From assembly GCF_013369335.1 (NCBI RefSeq), contig NZ_SZQJ01000003.1:62001-126000 (forward strand): 64,000 bases of DNA, in the 5' to 3' direction. Of this stretch, positions 27,560 through 36,654 are shown piece by piece (position 1 is the first letter of the stretch; each line of letters begins with the position of its first letter). Source of the DNA: Vibrio sp. JPW-9-11-11 (lineage in GTDB: Bacteria > Pseudomonadota > Gammaproteobacteria > Enterobacterales > Vibrionaceae). Made by a program: the position numbers and the translations under genes. The notes below the pieces were generated by a model. That model searched no databases. It saw only the letters and a list, made by a program, of their open reading frames with translations, and was not told the origin of the DNA.

Positions 27560-28168
27560 TCACAGATTTGCCCCACACATTTCTAGAAACTTTTGATGCA
27601 ATTCTGTGATTTGAGGCAAAAGTTTTTGGTTTTCTGTACTATTTTTAATCACATAGTCAGCAATCGCTAATCTTTGTTCGCGAGTTGCTTGAGAAGCTAA
27701 GATCGACTCAGCTTGCTTGGCGTCAACGTTGTCGCGCTGGATAGTGCGTGCAATCTGTATTTCTGGCTCTACGTCAACCACAATGACTTTATTGGCCAGT
27801 GATTGGAGGTTGTTTTCTACCATCAGTGGAATGACCAGCAGTGCATAAGGAGATTGAACATCGCGCAACTGTTGCAGCATGCGTTCGCGTATCATCGGAT
27901 GCAGTAGTGTATTGATCCAGCGCTTTTCATCTGGCTGACTGAAAATGATCTCGCGCAGCTGAGTACGATTCAGTGAGCCCTGCTCGGTTAAGATTTGACC
28001 GCCAAAGCGTTCTACAATGGCATTGAGCCCAGCACTGCCGGGTTCGACTACTTCACGGGCCACGACATCAGCGTCGACAATTTCAATACCGAACTGCTGC
28101 TGGAAGAGATTCGCCACGGTCGTTTTTCCGCTGGCGATGCCGCCGGTGAGGCCAACTACAAATGTCAT
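27560..28168 (-). CDS. coaE: Dephospho-CoA kinase CoaE
   Basis: Last step of coenzyme A synthesis, phosphorylating the 3'-OH of dephospho-CoA. The 202-aa product has the P-loop GLTGGIASGKTT (about 6-17), the DADVVAREVVEPG segment (about 32-45) and a CoA-domain with NTLLHPMIRERM. Length is typical. It overlaps nearly end-to-start with pilD (ATG one base after the pilD stop), so it is translated from the pil transcript. Confidence 0.97.
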   Translation of the reverse strand: MTFVVGLTGGIASGKTTVANLFQQQFGIEIVDADVVAREVVEPGSAGLNAIVERFGGQILTEQGSLNRTQLREIIFSQPDEKRWINTLLHPMIRERMLQQLRDVQSPYALLVIPLMVENNLQSLANKVIVVDVEPEIQIARTIQRDNVDAKQAESILASQATREQRLAIADYVIKNSTENQKLLPQITELHQKFLEMCGANL

Positions 28169-28169
28169 A

Positions 28170-29039
28170 TTAGATTCCCAGCCAGTTGTGTAAATACCAC
28201 GACATAATGGCGTCGCCCCACATCATGCTGATCCAACCTGCGATGGCTAAATATGGCCCGAAAGGGAAGGCTTTGTCTATGCCTTGACGCTTCAAGCGCA
28301 ACTGGATCAGGCCAAATACCAGTCCGACCAAAGATGAGAGTAAGATGATTAGAGGTAGGTGCTGCCAACCTAGCCACGCTCCTAAAGCCGCAAGTAACTT
28401 AAAGTCGCCGTAGCCCATGCCTTCTTTGCCCGTGAGCAACTTAAACAACCAGTAAACACTCCATAAGCATAAGTAACCCGCTATCGCGCCAATCACCGAG
28501 TCATGCAGTGATACCGGACTGATATTGAACAGAGCGAGCGCAATGCCTGCCCATGTGAGAGGCAGAGTCAATTGGTCGGGCAGCAGCATGGTGTCTAGGT
28601 CGATAAAGGTGGCTGTAATCAGCGTAAAGGTAAACAGTAACAGTGCCAGTGAAAAGTAACTAAAGCCGAGTTGATAAGCTAGGGAAAAGCTGAGGGTCGC
28701 GCTCAGCAGTTCAACGAGAGGATAACGGGCACTGATTGATTGAGAGCAGTGACGACACCGGCCTTGGAGACGTAACCAACCCAGCAGTGGAATGTTGTCA
28801 CGCATCGCCACTGGATGTTGGCAATGAGGGCAGCGAGAGCGCGGAACGCTTAGATTAAACTCTCCTGTAGGCGGTTCAATATGGTATTCAGGAAAGCTCT
28901 CTGCGCACTCTTGTCGCCATTCCCTTTCCATCATCAGAGGAAGACGATGAATCACTACATTAAGGAAACTGCCAATAACAAGGCCAAAAATAGTGGCTAA
29001 AGTGGGAAACAGCCAGGGGTAGTAGTTAAAAATATCCAT
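28170..29039 (-). CDS. pilD: Type IV prepilin peptidase / N-methyltransferase PilD
   Basis: Inner-membrane aspartyl protease that cleaves and N-methylates type IV prepilins and type II secretion pseudopilins; in Vibrio it serves several pilus and secretion systems. The 289-aa product has about eight membrane segments, a cytoplasmic loop with two CxxC pairs (CPHCQHP, about 73-79; CRHCSQS, about 95-101), and the two catalytic Asp motifs in [10 protein letters not shown] (about 147-156) and GYGDFK (about 211-216). All active-site parts are present. Last pil gene of pilA-pilB-pilC-pilD. Confidence 0.96.
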   Translation of the reverse strand: MDIFNYYPWLFPTLATIFGLVIGSFLNVVIHRLPLMMEREWRQECAESFPEYHIEPPTGEFNLSVPRSRCPHCQHPVAMRDNIPLLGWLRLQGRCRHCSQSISARYPLVELLSATLSFSLAYQLGFSYFSLALLLFTFTLITATFIDLDTMLLPDQLTLPLTWAGIALALFNISPVSLHDSVIGAIAGYLCLWSVYWLFKLLTGKEGMGYGDFKLLAALGAWLGWQHLPLIILLSSLVGLVFGLIQLRLKRQGIDKAFPFGPYLAIAGWISMMWGDAIMSWYLHNWLGI

Positions 29040-29076
29040 TGATTAGTGACGCTGACTCGGAGTTAAGCTGGATATA

Positions 29077-30306
29077 CTATCCTAAGACATTCATTAAGTT
29101 AAAGATAGGCAAGTACATAGCGACCACTAAACTTCCTACAATCGTGGCCAAGATTAACACCAATAAGGGTTCTAGGGATTTTTCAAGTTGTTCGACTTGA
29201 GTATCGATTTCCGATTGATAGGTGTTTGCGAGTTTGAACAACATATTCTCAAGCTGACCTGACTCTTCTCCGACCATCACCATTTGAATCATCAAGTCTG
29301 GAAACTGCTTGCTTTCTCGTAGTGCGATGTACATCGGCATTCCCGCCAAAACGTTTTGATAAACCTCACTCATCAGGCACTGATAATAGGGGTGATGCAG
29401 GGTGTTAATGGCAGTAGATAAGCCCTGATGAATGGGGATTCCGGCACTGACATTAATGGCTAATGAGTGGCAGAATCGATGCAGCGCGCCATGCGCCTTT
29501 AGCGAGCCGAAAATAGGAATCTTGAGCGAAAGATAGCTGCAATAACGTCGTAAGTTCGGTGACGCATTAATAAACTTAGCGACTACTCCTGCTAGCCCCA
29601 GTATTGTGAATACCAGAAAGCCACCATAGGCGCGGATGAGTTCTGACATATCAAGCACTTGTTGAGTAAACCAAGGTAGTTCGGCGCCGAGTCCAACAAA
29701 CATCGCTTTAAATTGGGGGACAACGAATGTCAGCATTAGGTAGGTGACACCTGCTGCGGTCATTATCACGATCGATGGATAGATCATGGCCGTTTTTAAC
29801 TTGGTTTGTAATTGTTGGTGGTCTTCTCGATAGCGTGCTAGCCCTGCTACCACTTCACTTAACTGACCACTTTGTTCTGCGACTTTGATCAAGCTGAGAT
29901 AGAACGCATCGAACAAAGGGTGAGTGTGTTGCATAGCTTGAGATATGGGCGTGCCAGCTTCGACGCTGCGACTGAGATGTGACACGATCCATCGCACTTC
30001 TGCCTTCTTTTGACCTTGGCCAATAAGCTTAAGCGACTGTGAGAGCGTGACACCACTGGCGAGTAGAGTCGCCAGTTGACGGGTAATAGCGGTAATGTCG
30101 TGCGCATGTGCGCTATGTCGCCAATGAGCAAAAGTGGATAGTGAGTGACGTTTTAACGTCAAGAGCGAGATCTGTTGCGTTTGCAGTTGCTGTTTGAGTT
30201 GATGTTCACAGGTCGTGATCTCTTGTCCACACTGACGAGTGCCTGAGTTGTCTATGCCTTGCCAATCAAAGCGATAGAGTTTCTGGGACAGTTTTGAACG
30301 GAGCAT
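29077..30306 (-). CDS. pilC: Type IV pilus inner-membrane platform protein PilC
   Basis: Polytopic platform protein that couples the assembly ATPase to pilin insertion. The 409-aa product has two homologous T2SSF domains: one with LATLLASGVTLSQSLKLIGQG (about 88-210) and a second with FCHSLAINVSAGIPIHQGLSTA (about 290-405), and three strongly hydrophobic segments. Length matches V. cholerae and Pseudomonas PilC. It lies 6 bp after pilB and 37 bp before pilD on the minus strand. Confidence 0.95.
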   Translation of the reverse strand: MLRSKLSQKLYRFDWQGIDNSGTRQCGQEITTCEHQLKQQLQTQQISLLTLKRHSLSTFAHWRHSAHAHDITAITRQLATLLASGVTLSQSLKLIGQGQKKAEVRWIVSHLSRSVEAGTPISQAMQHTHPLFDAFYLSLIKVAEQSGQLSEVVAGLARYREDHQQLQTKLKTAMIYPSIVIMTAAGVTYLMLTFVVPQFKAMFVGLGAELPWFTQQVLDMSELIRAYGGFLVFTILGLAGVVAKFINASPNLRRYCSYLSLKIPIFGSLKAHGALHRFCHSLAINVSAGIPIHQGLSTAINTLHHPYYQCLMSEVYQNVLAGMPMYIALRESKQFPDLMIQMVMVGEESGQLENMLFKLANTYQSEIDTQVEQLEKSLEPLLVLILATIVGSLVVAMYLPIFNLMNVLG

Positions 30307-30312
30307 GGCGGA

Positions 30313-31998
30313 TTAAACAAGCAAGGTGCGCTGCAGCTCAGCGAGGCTGGTGACCCCTGAGCGAAGCTTTTCCACGCCCGACTGCTTTAAACTCTGTAAG
30401 CCATGTTCTAGTGCAAGCGCATTGAGTTGCTGGGCCGTGTCACGACGAGAGATCGCCGCGGTTAAAGTTGGGCAGATCGGCAGGACTTCATAGATCGCCG
30501 TTCGACCCAAATAACCTAGATTGCACTGGGCGCAGCCCTGCTCACAGGCGGTAAAGATGGCCTCTTGGGCAGCTAAACCGAACTGCTTGGCGGTATGGGG
30601 ATTGACGCTGTCGCGCTGTTTGCAATGCGGACAGAGCTTTCGTACTAACCGCTGAGCAATCACGAGAGAAAGCGAAGAGGCAAGGTTAAAAGGCGCGATC
30701 CCCATGTGGGTCAAACGTTCAATGGATTGGGCGGCAGAATTGGTATGCAAGGTAGCTAATACCAGATGTCCCGTTTGCGCGGCTTTGATTGCCATTTGCG
30801 CGGTATCGCTATCACGGATCTCACCAATCATGATGATATCAGGATCTTGGCGTAGAAAGGCGCGCAGTGCTTGGCTAAAGTCTAGCCCGATATCTGGCTG
30901 AACTTGGACTTGGTTGACGCCAGGAACCGCGATCTCAATCGGGTCCTCAGCGGCCGCAATATTGATATGTTCGGCGTTGAGGTGATTAAGCGCGGCGTAG
31001 AGCGAAACGGTTTTCCCGCTCCCGGTTGGGCCAGTGAGTAAAATCATCCCTTGTGGTTTGTTGAGTGCTGCAAGATAGGTGCGTTTTTGACCGTCATTCA
31101 ACCCAAGTCCATTGATATCAAGTGCAATTGCACGGTTATCAAGGATGCGTAATACGACTTTTTCTCCGAACAAGGTCGGTAGGGTAGAGACGCGCATATC
31201 GACCGAAGTTTGATGATTTAAGCGCAGTTTGAGCCGACCGTCTTGCGGTAGCCGGCGTTCGGCAATATCCAGTTTCGCCAAAATTTTGAGTCGAGCAGCG
31301 AGTCGGCGACTCAATTGGTAATCCGGCTGCTCGGCCGCTATTAGCAAACCATCGCATCGCATTCTGACTCGATATGTCTGCTCATAAGGCTCGAAGTGAA
31401 CATCGGAAGCGCGCCTGGCAACCGCATCGAGTAACACTTGTTGAATGTAGCGACTGACTGGGGCGTTGTCGTGGCTCAGATCGTCGTGATCATCTTGCTC
31501 GTCCGCGGAGAGGCTGACCATGTCAGTCAACTGTTTCGCTTCGATAGGGCGACGGGTTAGCGAAGAAGGGGGAGACTCGCCGCGTAATATCTGCAACGCT
31601 TGTTTGATTGGTGTCCAATGAGCGATGGTCAACTCGACGCTCATTCCTGTCGCGAAACTAAATGCTTGTTCTAATTCCTGCTGGCAAGGGTCGGCAACGG
31701 CGAGTCGCAGAGTCTGCTGTTCATGTGCAATGGGGACGGCATCAAACTTTTGTAACAGCTCGATCAAAGAGGGCTGTTGGCTGATTGTTAAGTAGTCATA
31801 GTCTGATAAGGCTATCAAAGGTAATGTGAACTGTTTCGCCAGATGCTCGGCAAGCGTTGATTCGCGGATTCTGGTGTTGTCGAGCAATATATCGAGCAAG
31901 GGTTGATGGCGCTGTTGTAACGCCTGCATCAACTCATGTTGTTGGCTAGACGTAATGAGCTGAGAACTGACGAGAGTGAAGAGAAGATCGCTTTGCAT
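30313..31998 (-). CDS. pilB: Type IV pilus assembly ATPase PilB
   Basis: Hexameric cytoplasmic ATPase driving pilus extension. From the ATG at 31998 the product is 561 aa: an N-terminal T2SSE_N domain (about 1-150), then the ATPase with Walker A GPTGSGKTVSLYAAL (about 325-339), Asp box, Walker B DPDIIMIGEIRDSDTA (about 390-405), HTNSAAQSIERL and a tetracysteine zinc site (CPHC and CEQGCAQC, near 455-490). The longer reading from 32046 would overlap pilA by 48 bases; the chosen ATG overlaps the pilA stop by one base (TAATG), a coupling arrangement. Confidence 0.95.
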   Translation of the reverse strand: MQSDLLFTLVSSQLITSSQQHELMQALQQRHQPLLDILLDNTRIRESTLAEHLAKQFTLPLIALSDYDYLTISQQPSLIELLQKFDAVPIAHEQQTLRLAVADPCQQELEQAFSFATGMSVELTIAHWTPIKQALQILRGESPPSSLTRRPIEAKQLTDMVSLSADEQDDHDDLSHDNAPVSRYIQQVLLDAVARRASDVHFEPYEQTYRVRMRCDGLLIAAEQPDYQLSRRLAARLKILAKLDIAERRLPQDGRLKLRLNHQTSVDMRVSTLPTLFGEKVVLRILDNRAIALDINGLGLNDGQKRTYLAALNKPQGMILLTGPTGSGKTVSLYAALNHLNAEHINIAAAEDPIEIAVPGVNQVQVQPDIGLDFSQALRAFLRQDPDIIMIGEIRDSDTAQMAIKAAQTGHLVLATLHTNSAAQSIERLTHMGIAPFNLASSLSLVIAQRLVRKLCPHCKQRDSVNPHTAKQFGLAAQEAIFTACEQGCAQCNLGYLGRTAIYEVLPICPTLTAAISRRDTAQQLNALALEHGLQSLKQSGVEKLRSGVTSLAELQRTLLV

Positions 31999-32393
31999 TA
32001 TGAACACCCTGCAATCGCGATGCTGCTTGATGTGGTGCAGCGCCATACGCCGTTGGCATCACGTTTTAAAGTGATACTTTGTCCTGTTGCGGAGCCTTGA
32101 GTAATCGCGACCGTGACATCATTGGTTGCCGTTCCGGTTGCCAGTGGCGCTGATTCTGCGCGAATGGTTCCGATAGCAAAGTCGCGCGACACTGCTGGAA
32201 AGCGTCCTTCAAAGGCAATGTCGTCTTCGATGAGTACTTTATACGCTGTCGCGGAAGCGAGCGCGGTACTTAACGCCGCCTTTTTTACATAGACTTGGTA
32301 TTGTGGAATGGCGACGGCAGATAGCAGACTGATGACCGCGACCACTATCATTAGCTCGATCAAAGTAAAACCGCTTGCGCGTCGTCGATACAT
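31998..32393 (-). CDS. pilA: Type IV major pilin PilA
   Basis: Structural subunit of a type IVa pilus of the chitin-regulated type linked to natural transformation in Vibrio. The start chosen is the ATG at 32393, which has GAGAGAGA 5-6 bases upstream; two upstream ATGs (32411, 32405) lack a ribosome-binding site. The prepilin is 131 aa: an 8-residue basic leader MYRRRASG cleaved before FTLIELMIVVAVISLLSA, with the invariant Glu at mature position 5, then a globular domain with two cysteines near the C-terminus (in WRCTT and GCS) likely forming the D-region disulfide. Mature length about 123 aa, at the small end for the family. Confidence 0.93.
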   Translation of the reverse strand: MYRRRASGFTLIELMIVVAVISLLSAVAIPQYQVYVKKAALSTALASATAYKVLIEDDIAFEGRFPAVSRDFAIGTIRAESAPLATGTATNDVTVAITQGSATGQSITLKRDANGVWRCTTSSSIAIAGCS

Positions 32394-32562
32394 TGTCTCT
32401 CTCATGAACATTATGGCTAGTGGAGAGAGATTAGGTTGAGAGGCGCGTGTGCTACAGGGGCAATTGAGTCACTTATGAGTCACTCGAAGAGCGATCATCA
32501 TGTTTTTACCGCCGATATGCAGAAAAAGGGGAGCAAAGTCCGGTTTTTGGGTAAGAACCAAT

Positions 32563-32583
32563 ACGGAGGCGCATGGCCTCCGT
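32563..32583 (-). terminator. Hairpin between nadC and pilA
   Basis: ACGGAGGC and GCCTCCGT (32563-32570, 32576-32583) form a perfect 8-bp stem with a 5-nt loop, 23 bp past the nadC stop. No long T-run follows on the minus strand, so it is a weak terminator candidate that would insulate pilA from nadC. The rest of the 212-bp gap 32394-32605 should hold the pilA promoter, which I cannot place with confidence. Confidence 0.5.
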
Positions 32584-32605
32584 GGGAAATGTTCTAAACA
32601 GGGGG

Positions 32606-33511
<906 letters not shown>

Positions 33512-33626
33512 TTAATTGGAGCTGGGCATGATACGCTGACTGCGAGTGAAATTCAGCCATTATTCTCGCATTTCAACGGCAAAAATATAAAATTGCCAAG
33601 AACCCACAATGAGTGAATAAGCAAAT

Positions 33627-34178
33627 ATGATTGATAACCACGGCTGGTACAAACAAGCGCGTCACGTCCCTTCGCCATTTTTTGACCCAAGAAGCGACGA
33701 AACGGATATTTCTCTGTTGGTTATTCACAATATCAGCTTACCGCCGGGAGAGTTTGGTGGCCCTTATATCGAGCAGTTTTTTACTGGGAAACTGAACCCT
33801 GAAGAACATCCATTTTTTAACGTCATTCATAAGATGGGGGTTTCTGCTCACTGCTTGATTCGTCGCGATGGAGAAGTGGTACAGTTTGTTTCTTTTGAAC
33901 AGCGTGCCTGGCACGCAGGCGCGTCGAGCTACGCGGGGAGAAGTAAGTGCAATGACTATTCAATTGGGATTGAGCTCGAGGGAAGCGATTTTGTCGCCTA
34001 TACCGACGCACAATATCAGGCGTTGATTGAGCTAACGCAACAGATACAGCAGCGTTACCCTCAGATCACGCTGCCGAGAATCACCGGACATCAATATATT
34101 GCCCCTTTGCGCAAAACCGACCCCGGACTGGTGTTTGACTGGTGCCGATACAGAGCAGGTCTTGGCGCTGAGCGTTGA
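33627..34178 (+). CDS. ampD: 1,6-anhydro-N-acetylmuramyl-L-alanine amidase AmpD
   Basis: Cytoplasmic zinc amidase of peptidoglycan recycling that removes the stem peptide from anhydromuropeptides; loss derepresses AmpC beta-lactamases where AmpR is present. The 183-aa product is an Amidase_2 domain with VIHNISLPPGEFGGPYI (first zinc His, about 38), the middle VQFVSFEQRAWHAGASSY block and GHQYIAPLRKTDPG (second His and Asp near 152-165). No signal peptide, in keeping with the cytoplasmic enzyme. Length equals E. coli AmpD. Confidence 0.95.
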   Translation: MIDNHGWYKQARHVPSPFFDPRSDETDISLLVIHNISLPPGEFGGPYIEQFFTGKLNPEEHPFFNVIHKMGVSAHCLIRRDGEVVQFVSFEQRAWHAGASSYAGRSKCNDYSIGIELEGSDFVAYTDAQYQALIELTQQIQQRYPQITLPRITGHQYIAPLRKTDPGLVFDWCRYRAGLGAER

Positions 34179-34244
34179 TAGCGTTCTATACCAACGATTG
34201 AAGAATTCAATGCAACGCCTCAAAACACTATGACTAAATGGCGT

Positions 34245-34766
34245 TTAGAGTGTCGCTTGGTACTCGACAAGTATTTGCTCAACCCAAGTCGCAATGCGCT
34301 CATCACTCAGCTCGTACTGTGAGTCTTCGTCGAGTGCTAAGCCGACAAAGTGACGGTTATCCTCAGTCAGTGCTTTTGACGCTTCAAACTCGTAGCTGTC
34401 GTCATTGGGCCAGTAGCCAATCACGTTAGCTCCGGTCTTCTTCAGTTGGTCGTGGAGTAGCCCCATCGCATCGAGGTACCATTCGCCATAGCCTTCTTGA
34501 TCGCCGAGCCCGAACAGCGCGACGGTTTTGCCATTTAGAACGATGCCATCGATGTGATCCCATATCTCATTCCAGTCTTCTTGGATTTCACCAAAGTCCC
34601 AAGTCGAGATCCCCAGAATGAGAAGGTCATAATCGCTCATTAACGACAATGGCGACTCTTTAACGTTGTGAATATCGACAAGGTCTTCCCCAATGATAGC
34701 GCGGATTTTCTCTGCCGCCATTTCGGTATAGCAAGTGGTTGAGCCGTAAAACAGACCGATTTTCAT
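34245..34766 (-). CDS. fldB: Flavodoxin FldB
   Basis: FMN-binding low-potential electron carrier. The 173-aa product begins [21 protein letters not shown], where GSTTCYTE is the phosphate-binding loop, and has the [17 protein letters not shown] and [14 protein letters not shown] isoalloxazine-contacting loops (about 52-68 and 87-102). It is of the long-chain flavodoxin class, like E. coli FldB (173 aa), which also lies divergently upstream of xerD. Confidence 0.94.
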   Translation of the reverse strand: MKIGLFYGSTTCYTEMAAEKIRAIIGEDLVDIHNVKESPLSLMSDYDLLILGISTWDFGEIQEDWNEIWDHIDGIVLNGKTVALFGLGDQEGYGEWYLDAMGLLHDQLKKTGANVIGYWPNDDSYEFEASKALTEDNRHFVGLALDEDSQYELSDERIATWVEQILVEYQATL

Positions 34767-34918
34767 AGCATTTTTCTAACTTGTGCAAACAGGATGGTGA
34801 ATTCTAACCACAAAATGGCGAGCTTTGCAGCGAATATCCAACCAGATGATGATTTTTTATAGCATTCTTTCGCAGTGCCCCTTACATTTGAGCGCAGAGC
34901 AAACAGAAGAGGTTAGTT

Positions 34919-35827
34919 GTGTCACAGCAGATGTCACCCGATCAGGGGATTGTAGAGCAGTTTTTAGATGCGATGTGGATGGAGCGCGGTTTGTCTGAGA
35001 ACACGTTAGCTTCTTACCGCAACGATTTAGTCAAACTTCTGCAATGGATGGACGCCAATCATTATCGCCTCGACTTTATCAGTTTGTCTGGGCTGCAAGA
35101 GTATCAAGTTTGGCTGACTGACCAAAATTATAAACAGACGTCTCGAGCGCGGATGCTATCGGCGATTCGTCGCTTGTTTCAATACCTTCACCGGGAAAAA
35201 ATCCGCGCAGACGACCCAAGTGCTCTGCTCGTTAGCCCTAAGTTACCGAAGCGATTACCGAAAGATTTAAGTGAAGAGCAGGTTGAGTCACTACTGAATG
35301 CACCTGATCCCAACGACGCGATGGAGCTGCGCGATAAAGCGATGTTGGAGCTACTGTACGCCACAGGTTTGCGTGTGACGGAGTTGGTTAGCCTGACGAT
35401 GGAAAACATCAGCTTACGCCAAGGGGTGGTTAGGGTCACAGGTAAAGGCGGTAAAGAGCGTTTGGTGCCGATGGGTGAAAATGCGGTGGATTGGATTGAA
35501 ACTTTTCTCCAGCACGGCAGGTCTGAGTTGTTGGGGGACAATACCTCTGATGTAGTGTTTCCAAGTAAACGTGCGCGTCAAATGACACGTCAGACCTTTT
35601 GGCATCGTATCAAGCATTATGCGGTGCTAGCGGGTATTGATACCGAGTCACTTTCGCCGCATGTGCTTCGGCATGCGTTTGCTACTCATTTGCTCAATTA
35701 CGGCGCAGACTTACGTGTTGTTCAAATGCTTTTGGGGCATAGTGACTTGTCGACAACACAAATTTATACTCATGTGGCAACGGAACGATTAAAACAGCTA
35801 CATAGTGAACATCACCCTAGAGCCTAG
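34919..35827 (+). CDS. xerD: Site-specific tyrosine recombinase XerD
   Basis: Partner of XerC in resolving chromosome dimers at dif under FtsK control. The 302-aa product has the N-terminal SAM-like core-binding domain (about 10-90) and a catalytic domain with Arg in ATGLRVTEL (near 150), Lys in GKGGKERL (near 174), HVLRHAFATHLL, GH in LLGHSDLSTTQ, and the nucleophilic Tyr in YTHV (near 285). Complete, standard length. An RBS (GAAGAGG) precedes the GTG start at 34919. First gene of xerD-dsbC-recJ. Confidence 0.96.
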   Translation: MSQQMSPDQGIVEQFLDAMWMERGLSENTLASYRNDLVKLLQWMDANHYRLDFISLSGLQEYQVWLTDQNYKQTSRARMLSAIRRLFQYLHREKIRADDPSALLVSPKLPKRLPKDLSEEQVESLLNAPDPNDAMELRDKAMLELLYATGLRVTELVSLTMENISLRQGVVRVTGKGGKERLVPMGENAVDWIETFLQHGRSELLGDNTSDVVFPSKRARQMTRQTFWHRIKHYAVLAGIDTESLSPHVLRHAFATHLLNYGADLRVVQMLLGHSDLSTTQIYTHVATERLKQLHSEHHPRA

Positions 35828-35866
35828 TACTCAAAGGTGGCTAAGAACATGATTAAGGTGAATTGA

Positions 35867-36610
35867 ATGAGCGTACTACGCCGAATGACTCTACTAACGT
35901 TACCTCTGGTTTTCGCTGCGCAGTCTGCGTTGGCCAATGAGGTAAAATTCGACAAAGCGGAGCTTGAAGCGCGCTTTTCTAAGCTGGGTCTAGAAGTGCA
36001 CAATGTAGTGCCAGCCGATATCGCAGGGCTGGTCGAAGTTCAAACCAGTGGTGGCGTGTTGTTTGCCTCGCCAAACGGTAAGTATTTTCTCGCGGGAACC
36101 TTGTACGAGTTAGATGATAACGGCCAGTACCAAGATGTGCTTGCTCAGCGTCAAGCGCCGATCAATGCGCAGAAAATCGAAGCCTTTAAAGATAGCATGA
36201 TTGAGTTTAAGGCGGCCGAGGAAAAATACGCGGTTACTGTGTTCACGGACATTACCTGTGGCTACTGTGTAAAACTGCACAGCCAAATGCAGGGGTACAA
36301 TGATTTAGGTATTACCGTGCGTTACATGGCGTTCCCTCGTCAAGGTGGTACTGGTATGGTTGCCGACCAAATGGCGGCAATTTGGGCGGCAGATGATCCT
36401 AATAGCGCGATGCACAATGGCAAAGTCAATCGTCAGTTTCCGAAAACGGGTGACAACCTAGCCGAGTTCCAAACCGTCATCAAGCAGCACTATGCGCTCG
36501 GGCGTGAACTGGGTATTAGTGGTACGCCTGCGATATTCTTGCCCAATGGCGAAATGGTCGGCGGTTACCTTCCCCCTGCTCAACTCCTTGAGCGTCTCGA
36601 GCAAATCTAA
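35867..36610 (+). CDS. dsbC: Periplasmic disulfide isomerase DsbC
   Basis: Dimeric V-shaped disulfide isomerase kept reduced by DsbD. The 247-aa product has a Sec signal peptide (about 1-23, ending ALA), an N-terminal dimerisation domain (about 25-85) and a thioredoxin-fold domain with the CGYC active site (Cys131, Cys134) and the cis-Pro in SGTPAIFLPNG. These are the only cysteines: E. coli DsbC has a second, structural disulfide in the thioredoxin domain that is missing here. Between xerD (39 bp) and recJ (44 bp), as in E. coli. Confidence 0.95.
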   Translation: MSVLRRMTLLTLPLVFAAQSALANEVKFDKAELEARFSKLGLEVHNVVPADIAGLVEVQTSGGVLFASPNGKYFLAGTLYELDDNGQYQDVLAQRQAPINAQKIEAFKDSMIEFKAAEEKYAVTVFTDITCGYCVKLHSQMQGYNDLGITVRYMAFPRQGGTGMVADQMAAIWAADDPNSAMHNGKVNRQFPKTGDNLAEFQTVIKQHYALGRELGISGTPAIFLPNGEMVGGYLPPAQLLERLEQI

Positions 36611-36654
36611 CTTAGTCAGATAATGAGCCTCACTCGAGGCTCAAAAGCCCTTAT

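Noticed and set aside
34919..35827. Mobile-element integrase
   Set aside because: The tyrosine recombinase is XerD by length and by its fldB-xerD-dsbC-recJ context; no attachment sites or cargo genes nearby.
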